Below the pieces are notes generated by a model. The model did not search any database and was not told where the DNA came from. It saw only the letters and a program-made list of their open reading frames with translations. The position numbers were made by a program, and so were the translations under genes. A stretch of DNA of 64,000 nt from Undaria pinnatifida (Eukaryota; Sar; Phaeophyceae; Laminariales; Alariaceae), in contig JABAKD010000001.1 of the NCBI GenBank assembly GCA_012845835.1, forward strand, positions 7,056,476-7,120,475. The letters are read 5' to 3'. Of the stretch, positions 44,001 to 52,793 are shown in pieces. How positions within the stretch are numbered: the stretch's first letter is position 1; each line of letters begins with the position of its first letter.

Positions 44001-47000
44001 ATATTTCCTCTATATAGCAAATATCTATGATATCGGGACGATTTCGTTAAACGAAGCCCATATGTTCACGAATACTTCGCACCTGTCCCGGTATTGGTTG
44101 ATTGCTTGCGATACCAGGTTTGAGTTGTGTTCGCGCCAAACCATGCGTTTAGTTCTGAATTATTTTTTCGCGGCGTGGGGCGTATTAAAGTTGTAGATAT
44201 CGGGCGAGAACTGACTTCGATACGGTATTGATAAACACACAACGTCCATAATCGGATAATCAAACCGATATCGATTAACGATAAGTGAAATCGGTACGAT
44301 ATCGATAACCTAGAATCACATCGGTATATAATCGACCCCAAATTTGTATGTTTGAGTTGTGTCTGCCGGATCACGGTGAGTTTTCTCAGACTATTTCTCC
44401 CATCATGGGAGGCGTAGCGATATATATCGGATATCAGATGATGCTCAAGTTCATCGATAAGCTTTCGATATCAAATCGATACGATTTCGATATCAAATCG
44501 ATACGGTTTCGACAGCCGATACGCCAGAAAAAACATTCTGTGATGATAAGAGCTTTGCATTAAAAAGTTCAGACTGACAGGGCTCCTCCACCGAAGAGCT
44601 TGACGCGATAATTGGATCCGATATGCATATTTCCGGTATAATCAGCAGATGTCTCGCCTCACCAATGGGACGGTCAATCGATCGACTTGCGCTTCATATC
44701 TTTGTTCTCTCCAAAACGCCTGCTACGATATAGTTGAGGCGAAGTTGTGCTGAAACTTTTCCTGAATGACGGGGCACCTTAACCCAAAATCTTCCCAATT
44801 TTTCTTGTTTTTTTTCTGTTCTATTTTTTGTCGCTGTTCACCTAGGCATTGGGATTCTTGCTCATCGGGTAGCACTTTCATCATTTTCCCCTCGTCCCCC
44901 GACGCACTATCGTCCCTTTTCGAGGGGTTTTCCAGCTGCTATAGATTAAGGAGTGTCCCCTACTGAAATCGTCAGCTTTTGTATCGCCCGTCGCGCTGCC
45001 CTTGTGCCTGCTGCGTAACAGATGAGGCAAGCAGACAGGCCGCGAACACTCGAGACCAAGAAAAGCTGGGAAATTCTTCGTCACGTTGAGGTGGGCGGGG
45101 GGAGGGGAGGATGCCAGATGTTACGATTGTTGCCCCTGCTGATATATCCAATTTTATGCATGGGCTACGGCGGGAGGCAGTGCTGTTGGTGCAGGGAAAC
45201 AGCTTTCCGCCTGATAGGGCCTTCCTCTGAACTACGTTAAAATGTTTGTGACGCATTTTACGATAGAAGGAGTTTTTTTTTTTTTTCCGTCTGAAACGGT
45301 TTCTGAATGACGGGGGGACTCCTTAACTCTTCTTTTTAGCCCAATATCGTCGAAAAAATTTCGTTCTGTTTTCCCCCCCGGATTGTTCGCCGTATACCTA
45401 GTCCACGGGATTGGTTCGCACCATTGGGTTGTTGCACTTTTCAGGAGGTTTACCCGAAATGCGTTTTCGTGTGACGTATTTGATGTAAAGCTCTTCAAGC
45501 GAGGAGTAGTATTGGAGTAAAGACCCGCGCTACGAGATAGGTGTCCTTTTTCGTCTGGAATGGTTTCTGAACGGCGGGGGGGCGCCTTAACCCAAAATTC
45601 GTCGGAAAGAAGCCATTTTTTTTTTTGCATGAGGATGATCCAATGTGCACCTAGGCCATGGGAATTTTTGTTCGGTGGCAGTTTTATTTTTCTCCAGAAA
45701 TCAGTTTTGTTGGGAGACGTCTTGAGCTCTCGCCCAAACCGAGGAACTTCGGAACAAGAGTGGTGCACCTCAATCGTAGCACGCGTCTAATGCTAGGCAC
45801 TCCCTACGATAGAGATCTTCGTAGCACTTTCGTCTGAAATGGTTTCTGAATGACGGGGGGGGGGGCTCCTTAACCCAAAATCGTCGGAAAACACGCCCCC
45901 CTTAGTTTTTGCGTGGTTCTTGTTGTGTACCTTGGCCATGCGATTTTTCATCAGCTATATAGAGCAGTTTTATTTTTCTCCAACAAAGACAAATTTTGGG
46001 CGAGGTCTTGAGCTCCCAAAATGAAAAGCATCAGATAAGCAGTGGTGTGGTACCTCCATAGGGTAGCACGCGTCAAAATGTGTTTTCGTGTGACGTATTG
46101 GATATAGATCTCTTCAAGTAAGGTGTAGTGATTAGAAAAAAAACACGGTGCACCTTTACCGTAGCCCGTGCCTAAGGCTAACGCTGTGAATCGGCACACG
46201 ACTTAAGTCACCGGCTAGTCACTAGTCGGACTGACAGTCGGTGGCTTCGCGGAGGTGCTGACTATCCGACTCATTAGGTTTCCATAACTGTAGGAAGGAT
46301 TGTGCAATGCGGGTGATGCTATTTTCTCCTTTTGTTATGCGGGGGATCCTTCGGCTGGGGGAAGCTAATTAGGCTACCTTCGCTCGCCTGACTTTAGTCG
46401 GCAAGTCTGCCGGGTATCAGCTGGTTTCAGACGCATGCCGCATAGAGGTGCACCATTTTGTTTCCTGAGGCTCTTTTTGCGTGAGGGGCTCTATCCCCCT
46501 CCAAAAATTGCTTCTGGGGGGGGGGAAGTCTAACGTAGATGCCCGATGGTAATATCGGGTTTCCAGAAAATGAGGCATCGATGGTACGGAGGTGGTTCCA
46601 TGATTTGGAACCGGTGAAATACCTGGAGAATCTAGCCTCATCTAATCCAATACTTACTTTAAATGATCGGTAAAGCCGCAGAAGAAGACTACAGAAAAAT
46701 GCCATGACCTAGGTACCCAACGAAATATTTTTTTTGTTTTTTTAATGAACGATTTTCCGACGATTTTGGGTTTAGGAGCGCCCGTCAGTCAAAAAAGGTT
46801 TCAGCAAAAATGTGCAACCTCTACCTTACCACGCGTCTTCACCCACCCCGGCTTTCCGACTAAAGTCAGTTAGTTGACTAGCGGCACCTATCGACTAGCT
46901 ACTAGTCGTGAAATCGTACCGGCTGACAGCTCTAGTTGATGCTCGATACCGTCGGAACGCTAGGTTTGTTTGTTTTTTGCCAAGAGCGATGTATATCTAA

Positions 47001-49439
47001 GCCATGAACATCCATGCTGCTTGCGCGTTCTTTTTTTCTTCTCAAAAGCTATTTTTGGGTGCAGACGGATGCGGCGATGGGGCATAGCATTTTCTGGCCA
47101 TTCTTTGTTTGCCTTAACAGCGGGCGGGGGGGGGCTTAAAACCCAAAAATTGTCGGAAAGTCACATATTTGCAACTTGAATACTTCTTTGCTCTTAGGCC
47201 ATGAGTTGGTCACCGGGTTGCACCTACCTTCGACACATGTCGTGGTAGAGGTGCACCGTTTTTTTTTCTGGAACTCGCACTCACTTGAGAAGCTCAATAT
47301 ATGGATTCCCACCCACAAAACAACTTGAAAAATATGAGAAAAAAGCGAGCGCGCAATTCGATATGACCAATCTCACGCCCTAAGACATGAACACGAAAAA
47401 AATAGCGAACAAAACCCCCGACATGTCCAGAGAGACTGTTTGTTAAGGAGTTCCAAAATTGAAAAAGAAAGATGAGCGAAAAATCCCTACCTCTACATCG
47501 TGAGCAGGCATCCTTCACACTACTAAACAACAAGTTGTTGCCTTAAAAGGGCGAACAAAAAACTCCTCAAGTGGTTACGAGCTTCAGAAAACAAGAACAA
47601 CGGTGCACCCCTACCGTAGCATGTGTCTCAATCAACCGCCAATCAAATCCGGAATCAAGTATGTTTTGGATCGAGATGGAAATGTAGAGCTCCCCTCAAG
47701 TGAGAAGATATGGCCCAGAAAAAAAAAGTGGTCATTTACCGTAGCATGTGTCTGGTGGGCACGGTACGATAGAGAGCCGCTGGAGCAATAATGCCGTGTC
47801 GGTCAACCAAAACCAAACCACCGTCGGACCAACGCCATGACGCATGCCACAGATAGATACACCTCTTTTACTCTGGAGCTCCTTACTTAAGAAGACCTCT
47901 GTCCCTCCCAAAACACTCGGATTAACGGAAAAACAACAAAAGTGCCACCCGATGAAAAATCCCATGGCCTAGATATTCAATGAAAACCAGTGTGCAAAAG
48001 AAGGAAGAATGAGGGTTTTGACGATTATGTATGGGTTAAGGAGCTCCCCGTCTGTTTGAAAAAGGTTCCGCCAAAAAGTGGTGTGCCTTAATGTGTAGAG
48101 ACTATCGTAGGGCGTGTTCCATCTGGTAGGGGGGGGGAGGGGGTAACCCCGTTTTAACCGTCGGGTTTGAGCCGCTGGCACGAGTGACTCTGTACCGCAC
48201 GAACCAAAAAGAGTCAATGAGACTTTTTTTTTGTTTTTGGGGCAGCTCAGCTAAACATTCCATACTGCAGATTTTTATGTTGCAAAATCAGAACAGCACG
48301 AAGGCTTTGGAGATCGCGAAGGAACGGGGGGGGGTCGCTTGTGCGAGTGATCCCGAGCACCACTGCCAAAAATCTGCCCCAGAAGTGACGCCCCTACACC
48401 ATAGCCTGGATCGTCGACCACAGTGATTCGCTGGTTCGTCGAAATGGCGAGTCTTGCCCATTGTCAAAAAGTACGACAGGCGAATCGCGCTCAGTCTCAA
48501 AATTCGAAAATCGTGCTGGACAAAACGTCGAAAATGTGGAGCCGATGTAGTGAAACCACCGGTCGCCCCGGTGGTCCATTACTAGTGGTTGACCCGTCGA
48601 ATGCTACTCTTAATTGAGTCGGTGCTGGAGTCCAAATCCTCCGTAAGTCGGACTTTTGCGAGTATTTTTGCAAAACTAAAAAATCATAAAAAGCAACCGA
48701 TGAAAGCGCCTAGGAGCATGGGTGGGCACAAACATTTCAACGCGAGTGGACGAGGGAACAAAGCGCTGAGGTCTAGTCGCAATAAAAACGAAGTAGCGGG
48801 GGGGGAGGGGGGAGAAGGGCGTGTTTAGTTACCCCAGATTTGACTTGCGTCGAGGAAGGGAGAAGAAGAAGAAAGGAAAAGTGCAAAGATGATGCAAAGG
48901 ATTAGCCGAAAAGAACAGGAGAAATGCAGCATATCGCACATCCTGCATCTTTTGCCAACTATGCCCGTTATCATAAAAAAATAAGACGTCCAAACACCCA
49001 TTTACGCCACGTGTATGCACTTATAAACACCCAATCATCCAATTATGCCACGTTTATGTTCTTAGAAATACCTAATTATGCCCAAAACTCGTGCTCTCAA
49101 GATGGACGCTGTAACCCAAGCCTACACTTGGCACCCCTCCCCCGGCCGCAGGAAATCTTGCTAACCTACAACGCCGTGGGCATTTTCGAGTACTGGGACC
49201 TGTCCATGCAGCTCTTCGACGCGAAGGTGAAAAGCCCGGTCGAAAAATGGGACGCTAGCATCACGCACAATCCGGGAGTGAGAAATGAGGCTCGAGAGGA
49301 GCTGTTGGTGTGGGCCAGCAGCAGCCCAGAGCTCCACAGCTTGCTGTCCGCGGATTTGCATATTTACCAGTTTGCGATTGCGATTTTCAAGAGCCAGACA
49401 CGAGCCACCCTAGGGACGGTGTGGGAGTCACGATTATGA
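34936..49439 (+). CDS. Carbohydrate sulfotransferase, 7 exons, 309 aa
   Basis: Exons: 34936-35001, 35550-35682, 39719-39812, 41473-41602, 43375-43524, 45022-45090, 49152-49439 (930 nt including stop). All introns are GT-AG, and phases agree at each join (0, 1, 2, 0, 0, 0). Residues 1-22 are a short hydrophobic, Arg-containing segment fitting a Golgi type II signal anchor. The 5'-PSB loop YHHLVKSGGTSLKDQL is at 39-54. MCKDALVESTVIMGYAEELR is at 79-98. CEFFTMMRNPIDRVISAFFY (108-127) carries the 3'-PB motif R115..S123, followed by CPKDHDVQ. FELCPPDHA ends exon 5, and WDLSMQLFDAKVKSPVEKWD lies in exon 7. Known of the family: PAPS-dependent sulfate transfer to polysaccharide in the Golgi; in brown algae sulfated fucans are the obvious substrate (inference). 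Exon 6 is least certain, because it partly duplicates the start of exon 7 and skipping it keeps the frame. No RNA evidence; a young pseudogene cannot be excluded. Confidence 0.75.
35550..35682 (+). CDS. Sulfotransferase exon 2 (5'-PSB loop)
   Basis: Acceptor aacttgcag|atattt, donor aaaaccag|gtagaa, phase 0 to 1. Encodes IFAPFNPEEPPEYCTAYHHL and VKSGGTSLKDQLQRESVRHG. The Lys-Ser-Gly-Gly-Thr-Ser loop binds the 5' phosphosulfate of PAPS in this enzyme class. Confidence 0.8.
35770..35870 (+). pseudogene. Decayed copy of sulfotransferase exon 2 (first echo)
   Basis: ccacctagtggagtcaggagagaccacc and gtgttcgactcggattacggaaaccag match exon 2 with many substitutions (HLVESGET..). Confidence 0.6.
35880..36245 (+). 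repeat. (CCATA)n pentanucleotide array, about 365 bp
   Basis: Runs of ccata with cgta, catgc and atcat variants. It lies directly between two exon-2 copies. Frames of Tyr-His-Thr-Ile-Pro (and Met-Val-Trp-Tyr-Gly on the other strand) are artefacts of the array. Confidence 0.95.
36245..36340 (+). pseudogene. Decayed copy of sulfotransferase exon 2 (second echo)
   Basis: Reads YHHLVTSGRTSLKDQLQSEG then DTDYRNR. Closer to exon 2 than the first echo. The PSB loop is altered (TSGRTS), and the segment ends ccgggcg where exon 2 has its donor, so it would not splice as exon 2 does. Confidence 0.7.
36500..37960 (+). repeat. Degenerate tandem array in intron 2, unit about 130-150 bp
   Basis: Recurring phrases: caatgcatctcgt, gccacaa.actatgaatt, ggacaagc..g..gatgactgaataa, ggcgtgcaat, atatatcacctccgtncacttct.tcgtccgc. 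Copies are visible near 36530, 36755, 36935, 37075, 37450, 37660 and 37760. Several short frames in it share no consistent peptide. Confidence 0.65.
37196..37401. mobile_element. Family C MITE, left-truncated, in the intron-2 array
   Basis: acgattttgggaaaaacagaaacgctac, ccccatgtcccaggaggtatacaacg, ttcggacgaatgtgtgggtttagg and gtgctaccattgttcgcaacacgcgtc. Confidence 0.65.
37926..38140. mobile_element. Family E fragment inside family C
   Basis: gagccatcccacgtc, ctgggctcctagcccgaggagc, acatgacttggaaggcattc and cttgaggagctcaaccg. The right TIR is replaced by the hexamer array. Confidence 0.65.
38143..38527 (+). repeat. (ACATTA)n / (ACATCA)n array, about 380 bp
   Basis: Hexamer repeats drifting from acatta to cacatt to acatca. 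Val-Asp-Val-Asn and Leu-Thr frames are shadows. Confidence 0.97.
38932..39350. mobile_element. Family E element split by family B
   Basis: gccatcccacgctagacgtgcagc at left; gccctagtcttgaaacaac (39076) continues after B as tctttactcgtaagattgttacac, matching the uninterrupted E at 38050-38095. Confidence 0.7.
39077..39288 (-). mobile_element. Family B SINE-like element, long form, nested in E
   Basis: Poly-T, atcctccggcggatgggg, through gctagctggcgcaccctgcg to ccccggcagcgcaagct. The uninterrupted E paralogue fixes its boundaries to within a few bases, giving about 210 bp. Confidence 0.75.
39352..39645. mobile_element. Family C MITE just before sulfotransferase exon 3
   Basis: gacgcgcatgcgccacggtgg at left, gtgctacttctattttagcgcgcgtc at right. 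The interior has ctcatggcctacagcag and tttcggacgatgttgcgg. Confidence 0.65.
39719..39812 (+). CDS. Sulfotransferase exon 3
   Basis: Acceptor cgccctccag|gtattt, donor gagctgag|gtgcgc, phase 1 to 2. Encodes ICTSDGRTTGKMCKDALVES and TVIMGYAEEL. It joins exon 2 through a split Gly codon and exon 4 through a split Arg codon. Confidence 0.8.
39860..39895 (+). pseudogene. Echo of the 3' end of exon 3
   Basis: ttaggttacgaagaagagctgag|gtagg repeats the last 23 bases of exon 3 and its donor about 80 bp downstream. Confidence 0.6.
39930..40340 (+). repeat. Diverged tandem duplication in intron 3
   Basis: cagctcaactc.tgtatatg, a phrase ending ccttctgaacaagtcgtggtcacaggcgtctt, then a C run, ggtacgcagaaggtgcacgcttcg is followed by a second version at 40100-40230. 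Related phrases occur at 17826 and 58180, so this is an unnamed dispersed repeat. Confidence 0.6.
40801..41330 (+). pseudogene. Two decayed copies of the exon 4 region
   Basis: Two units ahead of the real exon, each with cgatcatat..cc, aagacgagtg.gctattgt, cccaaa.cagcctt, cgcaccaaaaccgaa and the exon start ggcgaacgggaggga.tgcg.ttcttca. The first stops at ccatcgaccgtgtgtag; the second has acgatgagaaataccatc in place of the PAPS-binding codons. Confidence 0.75.
41473..41602 (+). CDS. Sulfotransferase exon 4 (3'-PB motif)
   Basis: Acceptor cgtgtgcag|gaattc, donor catcaaag|gtagga, phase 2 to 0. Encodes CEFFTMMRNPIDRVISAFFY then CPKDHDVQANRPSK. Arg115 and Ser123 are the expected 3'-phosphate contacts. 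Confidence 0.85.
41640..41995. other. Intron 4 segment with a family E fragment
   Basis: ttattgagctcctcatgttc, aggagtttctcagaaaattc and ctgctgcacccccggcgtgagatgac (to 41992) are the right half of E. Confidence 0.5.
42153..42428. mobile_element. Family C MITE, complete
   Basis: gacgctttctacgatagaag at left; aagtgctacctctaacgtagcacgcgtc at right. The interior is near consensus (ttcctcaatttaggag, gccatggcctaggtgcaccacgagaatca, cgacgatttcgggttaagga). Lies in intron 4. Confidence 0.8.
42428..42575 (+). repeat. Family H repeat next to a C element
   Basis: atggccgccttgttgg..aggtcgccttattcatgc and caagcgattttgaccgctttgtatcgggatac, as at 29.7 kb. Confidence 0.65.
42880..43130 (+). pseudogene. Two further exon 4 echoes, downstream side
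   Basis: gtttttacggcctcaaggatca..caggtaaaccgaccatcaaa (42885-42940) and cggcgtgttttctagtcattttcccc..gttcaggcaaaccgcgcatcaaaggtagg (43065-43128) repeat the last half of exon 4 and, in the second case, its donor. Confidence 0.65.
43175..43372 (+). repeat. Long polypyrimidine tract before exon 5
   Basis: About 190 bp of ccctcc/ccttcc-rich sequence leads into the acceptor ctatttacag. The Ser/Pro-rich frames here are its translations. Confidence 0.85.
43375..43524 (+). CDS. Sulfotransferase exon 5
   Basis: Acceptor tatttacag|tggtgt, donor catgcg|gtaagt, phase 0 to 0, 50 codons: WCGGSEQEPESINARLLDFT, then AHMFSNTAYQSLYRSIACNP, then NFELCPPDHA. It continues directly from the Lys ending exon 4. Confidence 0.8.
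43600..44560 (+). pseudogene. Three decayed echoes of the exon 5 end in an ATCGAT-rich intron
   Basis: gagttatgcacgccggatcatgcg (43909), gagttgtgttcgcgccaaaccatgcg (44126) and gagttgtgtctgccggatcacg (44356) repeat the exon end FELCPPDHA, each followed by ttctgaa..tttctcgcggcgtggggcg as after exon 5. The second also repeats cacatgttctccaatac upstream. The later copies are 217-230 bp apart, separated by tcgata/atcgat-rich sequence. Confidence 0.75.
45022..45090 (+). CDS. Sulfotransferase exon 6, tentative
   Basis: Acceptor gcgtaacag|atgagg, donor acgttgag|gtgggc, phase 0 to 0. Encodes MRQADRPRTLETKKSWEILR plus HVE. WEILRHVEV resembles the start of exon 7 (EILLTYNAV), so it may be a duplicated exon start that is skipped. 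Confidence 0.45.
45250..45520. mobile_element. Family C MITE, partial
   Basis: gacgcattttacgatagaag, ccgtctgaaacggtttctgaatgacg and ccaatatcgtcg, then unrelated sequence. Confidence 0.6.
45522..45787. mobile_element. Family C MITE, complete
   Basis: cccgcgctacgagataggtg at left; gtggtgcacctcaatcgtagcacgcgtc at right; interior in the opposite orientation to the 42-kb copy (ctaggccatgggaatttttg, cagttttgttgggagacgtcttgagctc). Confidence 0.8.
45800..46075. mobile_element. Family C MITE, complete, adjacent to the previous copy
   Basis: ccctacgatagagatcttcg at left, gtggtacctccatagggtagcacgcgtc at right. Starts about 12 bp after the preceding element. Confidence 0.75.
46427..46831. mobile_element. 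Family C MITE with an internal insertion
   Basis: cagacgcatgccgcatagaggtgcacc at left; gtgcaacctctaccttaccacgcgtc at right. About 160 bp of unrelated sequence (about 46530-46690) sits in the middle. Confidence 0.7.
46940..47640. mobile_element. Two degenerate family C copies
   Basis: gtcggaaag..ggccatgagttgg (47150-47210), gtcgtggtagaggtgcaccg (47240) and cggtgcacccctaccgtagcatgtgtc (47600-47630) are C landmarks with heavy rearrangement. Confidence 0.5.
47750..48115. mobile_element. Family C MITE, degenerate
   Basis: cacggtacgatagagagc, gatgaaaaatcccatggcctag and gggttaaggagctccccgtc retained; right end atcgtagggcgtg. Confidence 0.6.
48128..48412. mobile_element. Family I MITE copy
   Basis: gtttgagccgctggcacgagtgactctgtac near the left, cgcttgtgcgagtgatcc and acaccatagcctggatc at the right, matching the 24.8-kb element. 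The left TIR is blurred by a G run. Confidence 0.6.
49152..49439 (+). CDS. Sulfotransferase exon 7 (C-terminus)
   Basis: Acceptor ggccgcag|gaaatc preceded by a pyrimidine tract; TGA ends it at 49439. 95 codons: EILLTYNAVGIFEYWDLSMQ, LFDAKVKSPVEKWDASITHN, helical middle, then LHIYQFAIAIFKSQTRATLG. The IFEYWDLSMQLFDAKV block is the most recognisable part of the C-terminal domain in this family. Confidence 0.85.
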   Translation, partial: EILLTYNAVGIFEYWDLSMQLFDAKVKSPVEKWDASITHNPGVRNEAREELLVWASSSPELHSLLSADLHIYQFAIAIFKSQTRATLGTVWESRL

Positions 49440-49900
49440 CCGCTTTAATTGTACTTCGTTAGTTTTGTTCTCTGTTTTAGTTGAGGGGGGGGGGGTCCCA
49501 AATAGGTCTGTTTGAACACAGGGGGTCCCAATTATCCTTTTTCAGGTCCCAGGGTCCAAACTAGCTTTTTGTTGTGTCTGGGACTCAATTATAGCCCTTT
49601 TTGTATCTAAAGATATCAATTATAGCCCTTATTTGGGGACCCAAGATCCCAATATTTAGTCCTTTTGGTCCCCGAGTGTCTCTTTTCAGGTTCCCAGGTA
49701 TCCCACACGGGTAACTGTCTAGATATCCTGGCATATTGACCCGCGGGTGCGTCAGAAGCGAGCCCCGCGATGAGGTGGTGGTGTGGGCCGGGCCAGATGG
49801 GAGTTTTCACGGGGCTTCAGAAAAAAAAATGCTGCACACACTGTACCGTACCGTGTGTCCTTCAATAGTTACTATTAATATCACTTATGCTATTACACGA
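49440..49900 (+). repeat. 3' flank with ggtccca..attatagccc tandem motif
   Basis: After the stop, phrases ggtcccaattatc, ggtcccagggtccaaactagc and tcaattatagccctttttg recur five to six times (49494-49680). This may be 3' UTR or intergenic; no clear poly-A signal was assigned. Confidence 0.5.
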
Positions 49901-50095
49901 AGGTTAGGGTTGAGGGGGGGAGGGGGGAACTCCCGAGGGAGGGGGGGGCGGGGACGGGGGGAGGGGGGAACCCCCGGGGGGGGGGGGGGGGGGTAACCCC
50001 CGGGGGGGGTACCCCCATACCCCTATTTTCACTGTCGGGTTTTTTGAGCCATTCGCTCGAAGGACTCCGTATCTCAAAGACCAAAAATGTTTCGA
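49895..50095. repeat. G-rich patch with telomere-like word and family I fragment
   Basis: ggttagggttgagggggg (49904), G runs to 50005, then ttttgagccattcgctcgaaggactccgtatctc, an I left-half fragment. Confidence 0.5.
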
Positions 50096-50283
50096 GTCAG
50101 CCCACGGTAGGTGGGGGTTGCGCTTTTTGGACCGAACCGTTTCTGGTAATGTTGATATTCACGTTTTCGCGAACGAATGCCTTCAAAGTCAGGCTTCTCT
50201 CGGGTGATTCAAGATGTTGACTTTCCTCGTGGTTAGGAGCTCAGAAAAGTCTCGGAATCTGCTGCACCCCTAGCGTGGGATGG
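50096..50283. mobile_element. Family E MITE, internally deleted
   Basis: gtcagcccacggtaggtgggggttgcgc at left, gctgcacccctagcgtgggatgg at right; interior cgcgaacgaatgccttcaaagtc. Confidence 0.7.
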
Positions 50284-50313
50284 ATCTTTTTTTTCGCGAT
50301 TTTTTTGGCGCAG

Positions 50314-50582
50314 GACGCGTGCTACGACAGAGGTATCACTTTCGGTCTGAAATGAACGGTTTTCTGAACGACGGGGCTTCTTAGCCCAATATCGTCGGAA
50401 GGAGGTAATTTTTTTGCGTGATTCTCCTTGTGTGCCTATTAAATAGGCTATGGGATCTTTATCCAACGGCCAGCAGCAGATTCTTTTTCGCTCCTAGTCA
50501 GTTTTTGAGACGGGTCTTAAGCTCCCAAATTTAGGGACCTCAGAAAAAAAAGTGACTAGTGCACCTTTATCGTAGCACGCGT
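50314..50582. mobile_element. Family C MITE, complete
   Basis: gacgcgtgctacgacagagg at left, gtgcacctttatcgtagcacgcgtc at right. Confidence 0.8.
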
Positions 50583-50734
50583 CGCTGCAGAGCGTTGTAG
50601 CTTACTATTCCGTTGCGGGTTGATATGGCGAATTTCTAACAGCATGAAAGTAGAGCTTACTCTACTCTAAGGCCCAAAAGGCTTACTCGCGCGAGAGACG
50701 TCGTGCTCCGCTGAAAAAAAATGGCAACAAAAGA

Positions 50735-50765
<31 letters not shown>

Positions 50766-50821
50766 TCGTGGCCGTGTGGTCGATATGGTGACTTCGAAGA
50801 GCCAGACACACGCCGCACCCT

Positions 50822-51255
50822 CTCGGGACGACGCGCGCTGCGGTGTAACGGTAGCAATTTTTTTTTCGTCTTGAACGTTTTCTGAAGGGCGGGGCTCCTT
50901 AACCCCGAAATCGAGTCGAAAAATTCCCAATTTGGTTTGCATATTTTTTTTTGTATATACCTTTTCATCCGGTATACGTATAGCAGTTCTGTTTTTCTCT
51001 ATTCCCTGTATCAGTTTTTTGGGGGGAAAAGGTCTGACGCGTGCTACGATAGAGTTATCACTTTTCGTCTGAAATGTGTTTTCTGAACGAATGGCGAGGC
51101 TCCTTAACCCCATATCGTCGGAAATAGGTCATTTTCGGTCATGGTTCTCGTTGTATACCTCGGCGCCATAGGGTTTTTTTGTGTCCGATAGCAGCTTTTA
51201 TGCTTCCCCAAATCAGCTATATTGGGAGAGGTTTTAAGCGCCCAAAATTAACGCG
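50822..51255. mobile_element. Two family C partial copies in tandem
   Basis: gacgcgcgctgcggtgtaacgg (50822) and gacgcgtgctacgatagag (51037) both continue as cgtctgaa..ttttctgaa..gggctcc; each lacks a right end. Confidence 0.65.
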
Positions 51256-51962
51256 TGCTACGCTGGAGGGTGCACCATTTTTTTTTTTTTCGGCAAGGTT
51301 CCTCACTTTAGGAGGTTAAAGACACGCCATTCTCAACCCGAAAAATGATTTTGTTCAGAAAAATTTAACTGTCGATCGGATTAAAAAAGAACGCATACAA
51401 CGAAAGTCGTGCGGAGACGCGCGCTACGATAGCGAGGTGGCACTTTTCGTCTGAGAAAAAATAGTTTCTGAATGACGGGGGGGCTCCTTAACCCAAAATC
51501 GTCGGAAAAAAAATAAATAATAGGCGGGGGGTTTTTTCGCATGATTTCTCGTTGTGACCCTAGGCCGTGGGACGTTTCATCCGGTATGTAGCATTTTTTT
51601 GTTCTTCTCCAAAAATCAGTTTTCGGGAGAGGTCTTAGGCTCCCCCAAATTGAGGAACACCTCGGCAAAATAACTGGTGCTGCACCTCCATCGTAGCACG
51701 CGTCCGGAAAAGGAACGAGTTTCCGACGAGTTTGGGTCGAAGGCAAGCCGCGTCGTTTCAGAAACCGTCTCTTATACTACAGACGAAAAGTGCCATGTAT
51801 GCCTCTATCGTAGCGCGCACGGGTCAATTGAGGAAACCTCAGAGAAAAAATAAAAAAAAGTGGTGCGCGCCTGTATCGTAGCACGCGCGTCGTCTAAAGC
51901 TCTTGAAAGTGACGGAGGGACCTCAGACAACAAAATGGCGCGCCTTTATCGTAGCACGCGTC
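51249..51962. mobile_element. Pile of family C copies, one complete (51414-51704)
   Basis: acgcgtgctacgctggaggg (51251) opens a truncated copy. 51414-51704 is complete (gacgcgcgctacgatagcgagg to ccatcgtagcacgcgtc). Three right-end stubs follow, ending at about 51812, 51892 and 51962, each with tatcgtagc.cgcg. Confidence 0.75.
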
Positions 51963-52472
51963 GGACGGCGTGGGAGACATGACGGCCGCCTTTCTTGGTA
52001 GTTACACTTTGTGTTTGTTGATGTAACCCTTTTTTTTTGTTCCCGGGGGTTTCAAACGAATGGTAGGCGGTGGGGGGGGGGAGGGGGGGGGGGTCTCCGT
52101 GCCGTGTTAGCCATTTTGAGACCCGGGCACCAGTTTGAAGTCGGCGGGTTTTTCGTACGGTGTCGGTTTGCGATGGCGGTTTTCAAGAACCAAACAACGC
52201 AAGCCCACCTACCTGTGGGAAATCGTGACCCAACGGTCGGGGGCACGTTTCGTTTGTTCTGTGTGTTTTGTGTTTGCTCCATTATTTTTTTCTTCTCGTT
52301 GCTTTGTGCCGTGTTGTCGATTCTATCGTAAGCGAGAACAGCGAAGGGAGCAGGGGGACGGGACTGGCGTTCCTGACCCAGGAACAACTTGATGTTCGCG
52401 GAAGTTGGATGTCTACCGTTTTAATGCGATGGTAGCGATTTCCAACAGTTTATCTCAAGCAGCCCATGGGAC

Positions 52473-52793
52473 CCGGCACGCATGCTGCGGTAGAGAGCTT
52501 CACAATATTGTTTCCAGAGGCTCTCTTCGGCTCGAGGAGGTCTATATACCTCCCCAAACATCCTGATTTTTTTTTTTTTTTTTTTTTTGGGGGGGGGGTA
52601 GAAGCGACCGCTATACGATAAACAGCAACAGCAATTCTCATGGGGCCTGGGTATTCAGCAAGATTTTTCTGTTGAAAAAAAATGATTTTAGGACGATTTT
52701 GGGTTAAGGAGCGCCCTGTCATGCTTCAGACATCGATTCACCCCCCCCCCTCCCCCCCCTCCAACACGCTACCTCTGTGTCGTAGCTCGCGTC
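52473..52793. mobile_element. Family C MITE within the exon 7 copy array
   Basis: gcacgcatgctgcggtagag at left, cacgctacctctgtgtcgtagctcgcgtc at right; a T/G run replaces part of the interior. Confidence 0.65.
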
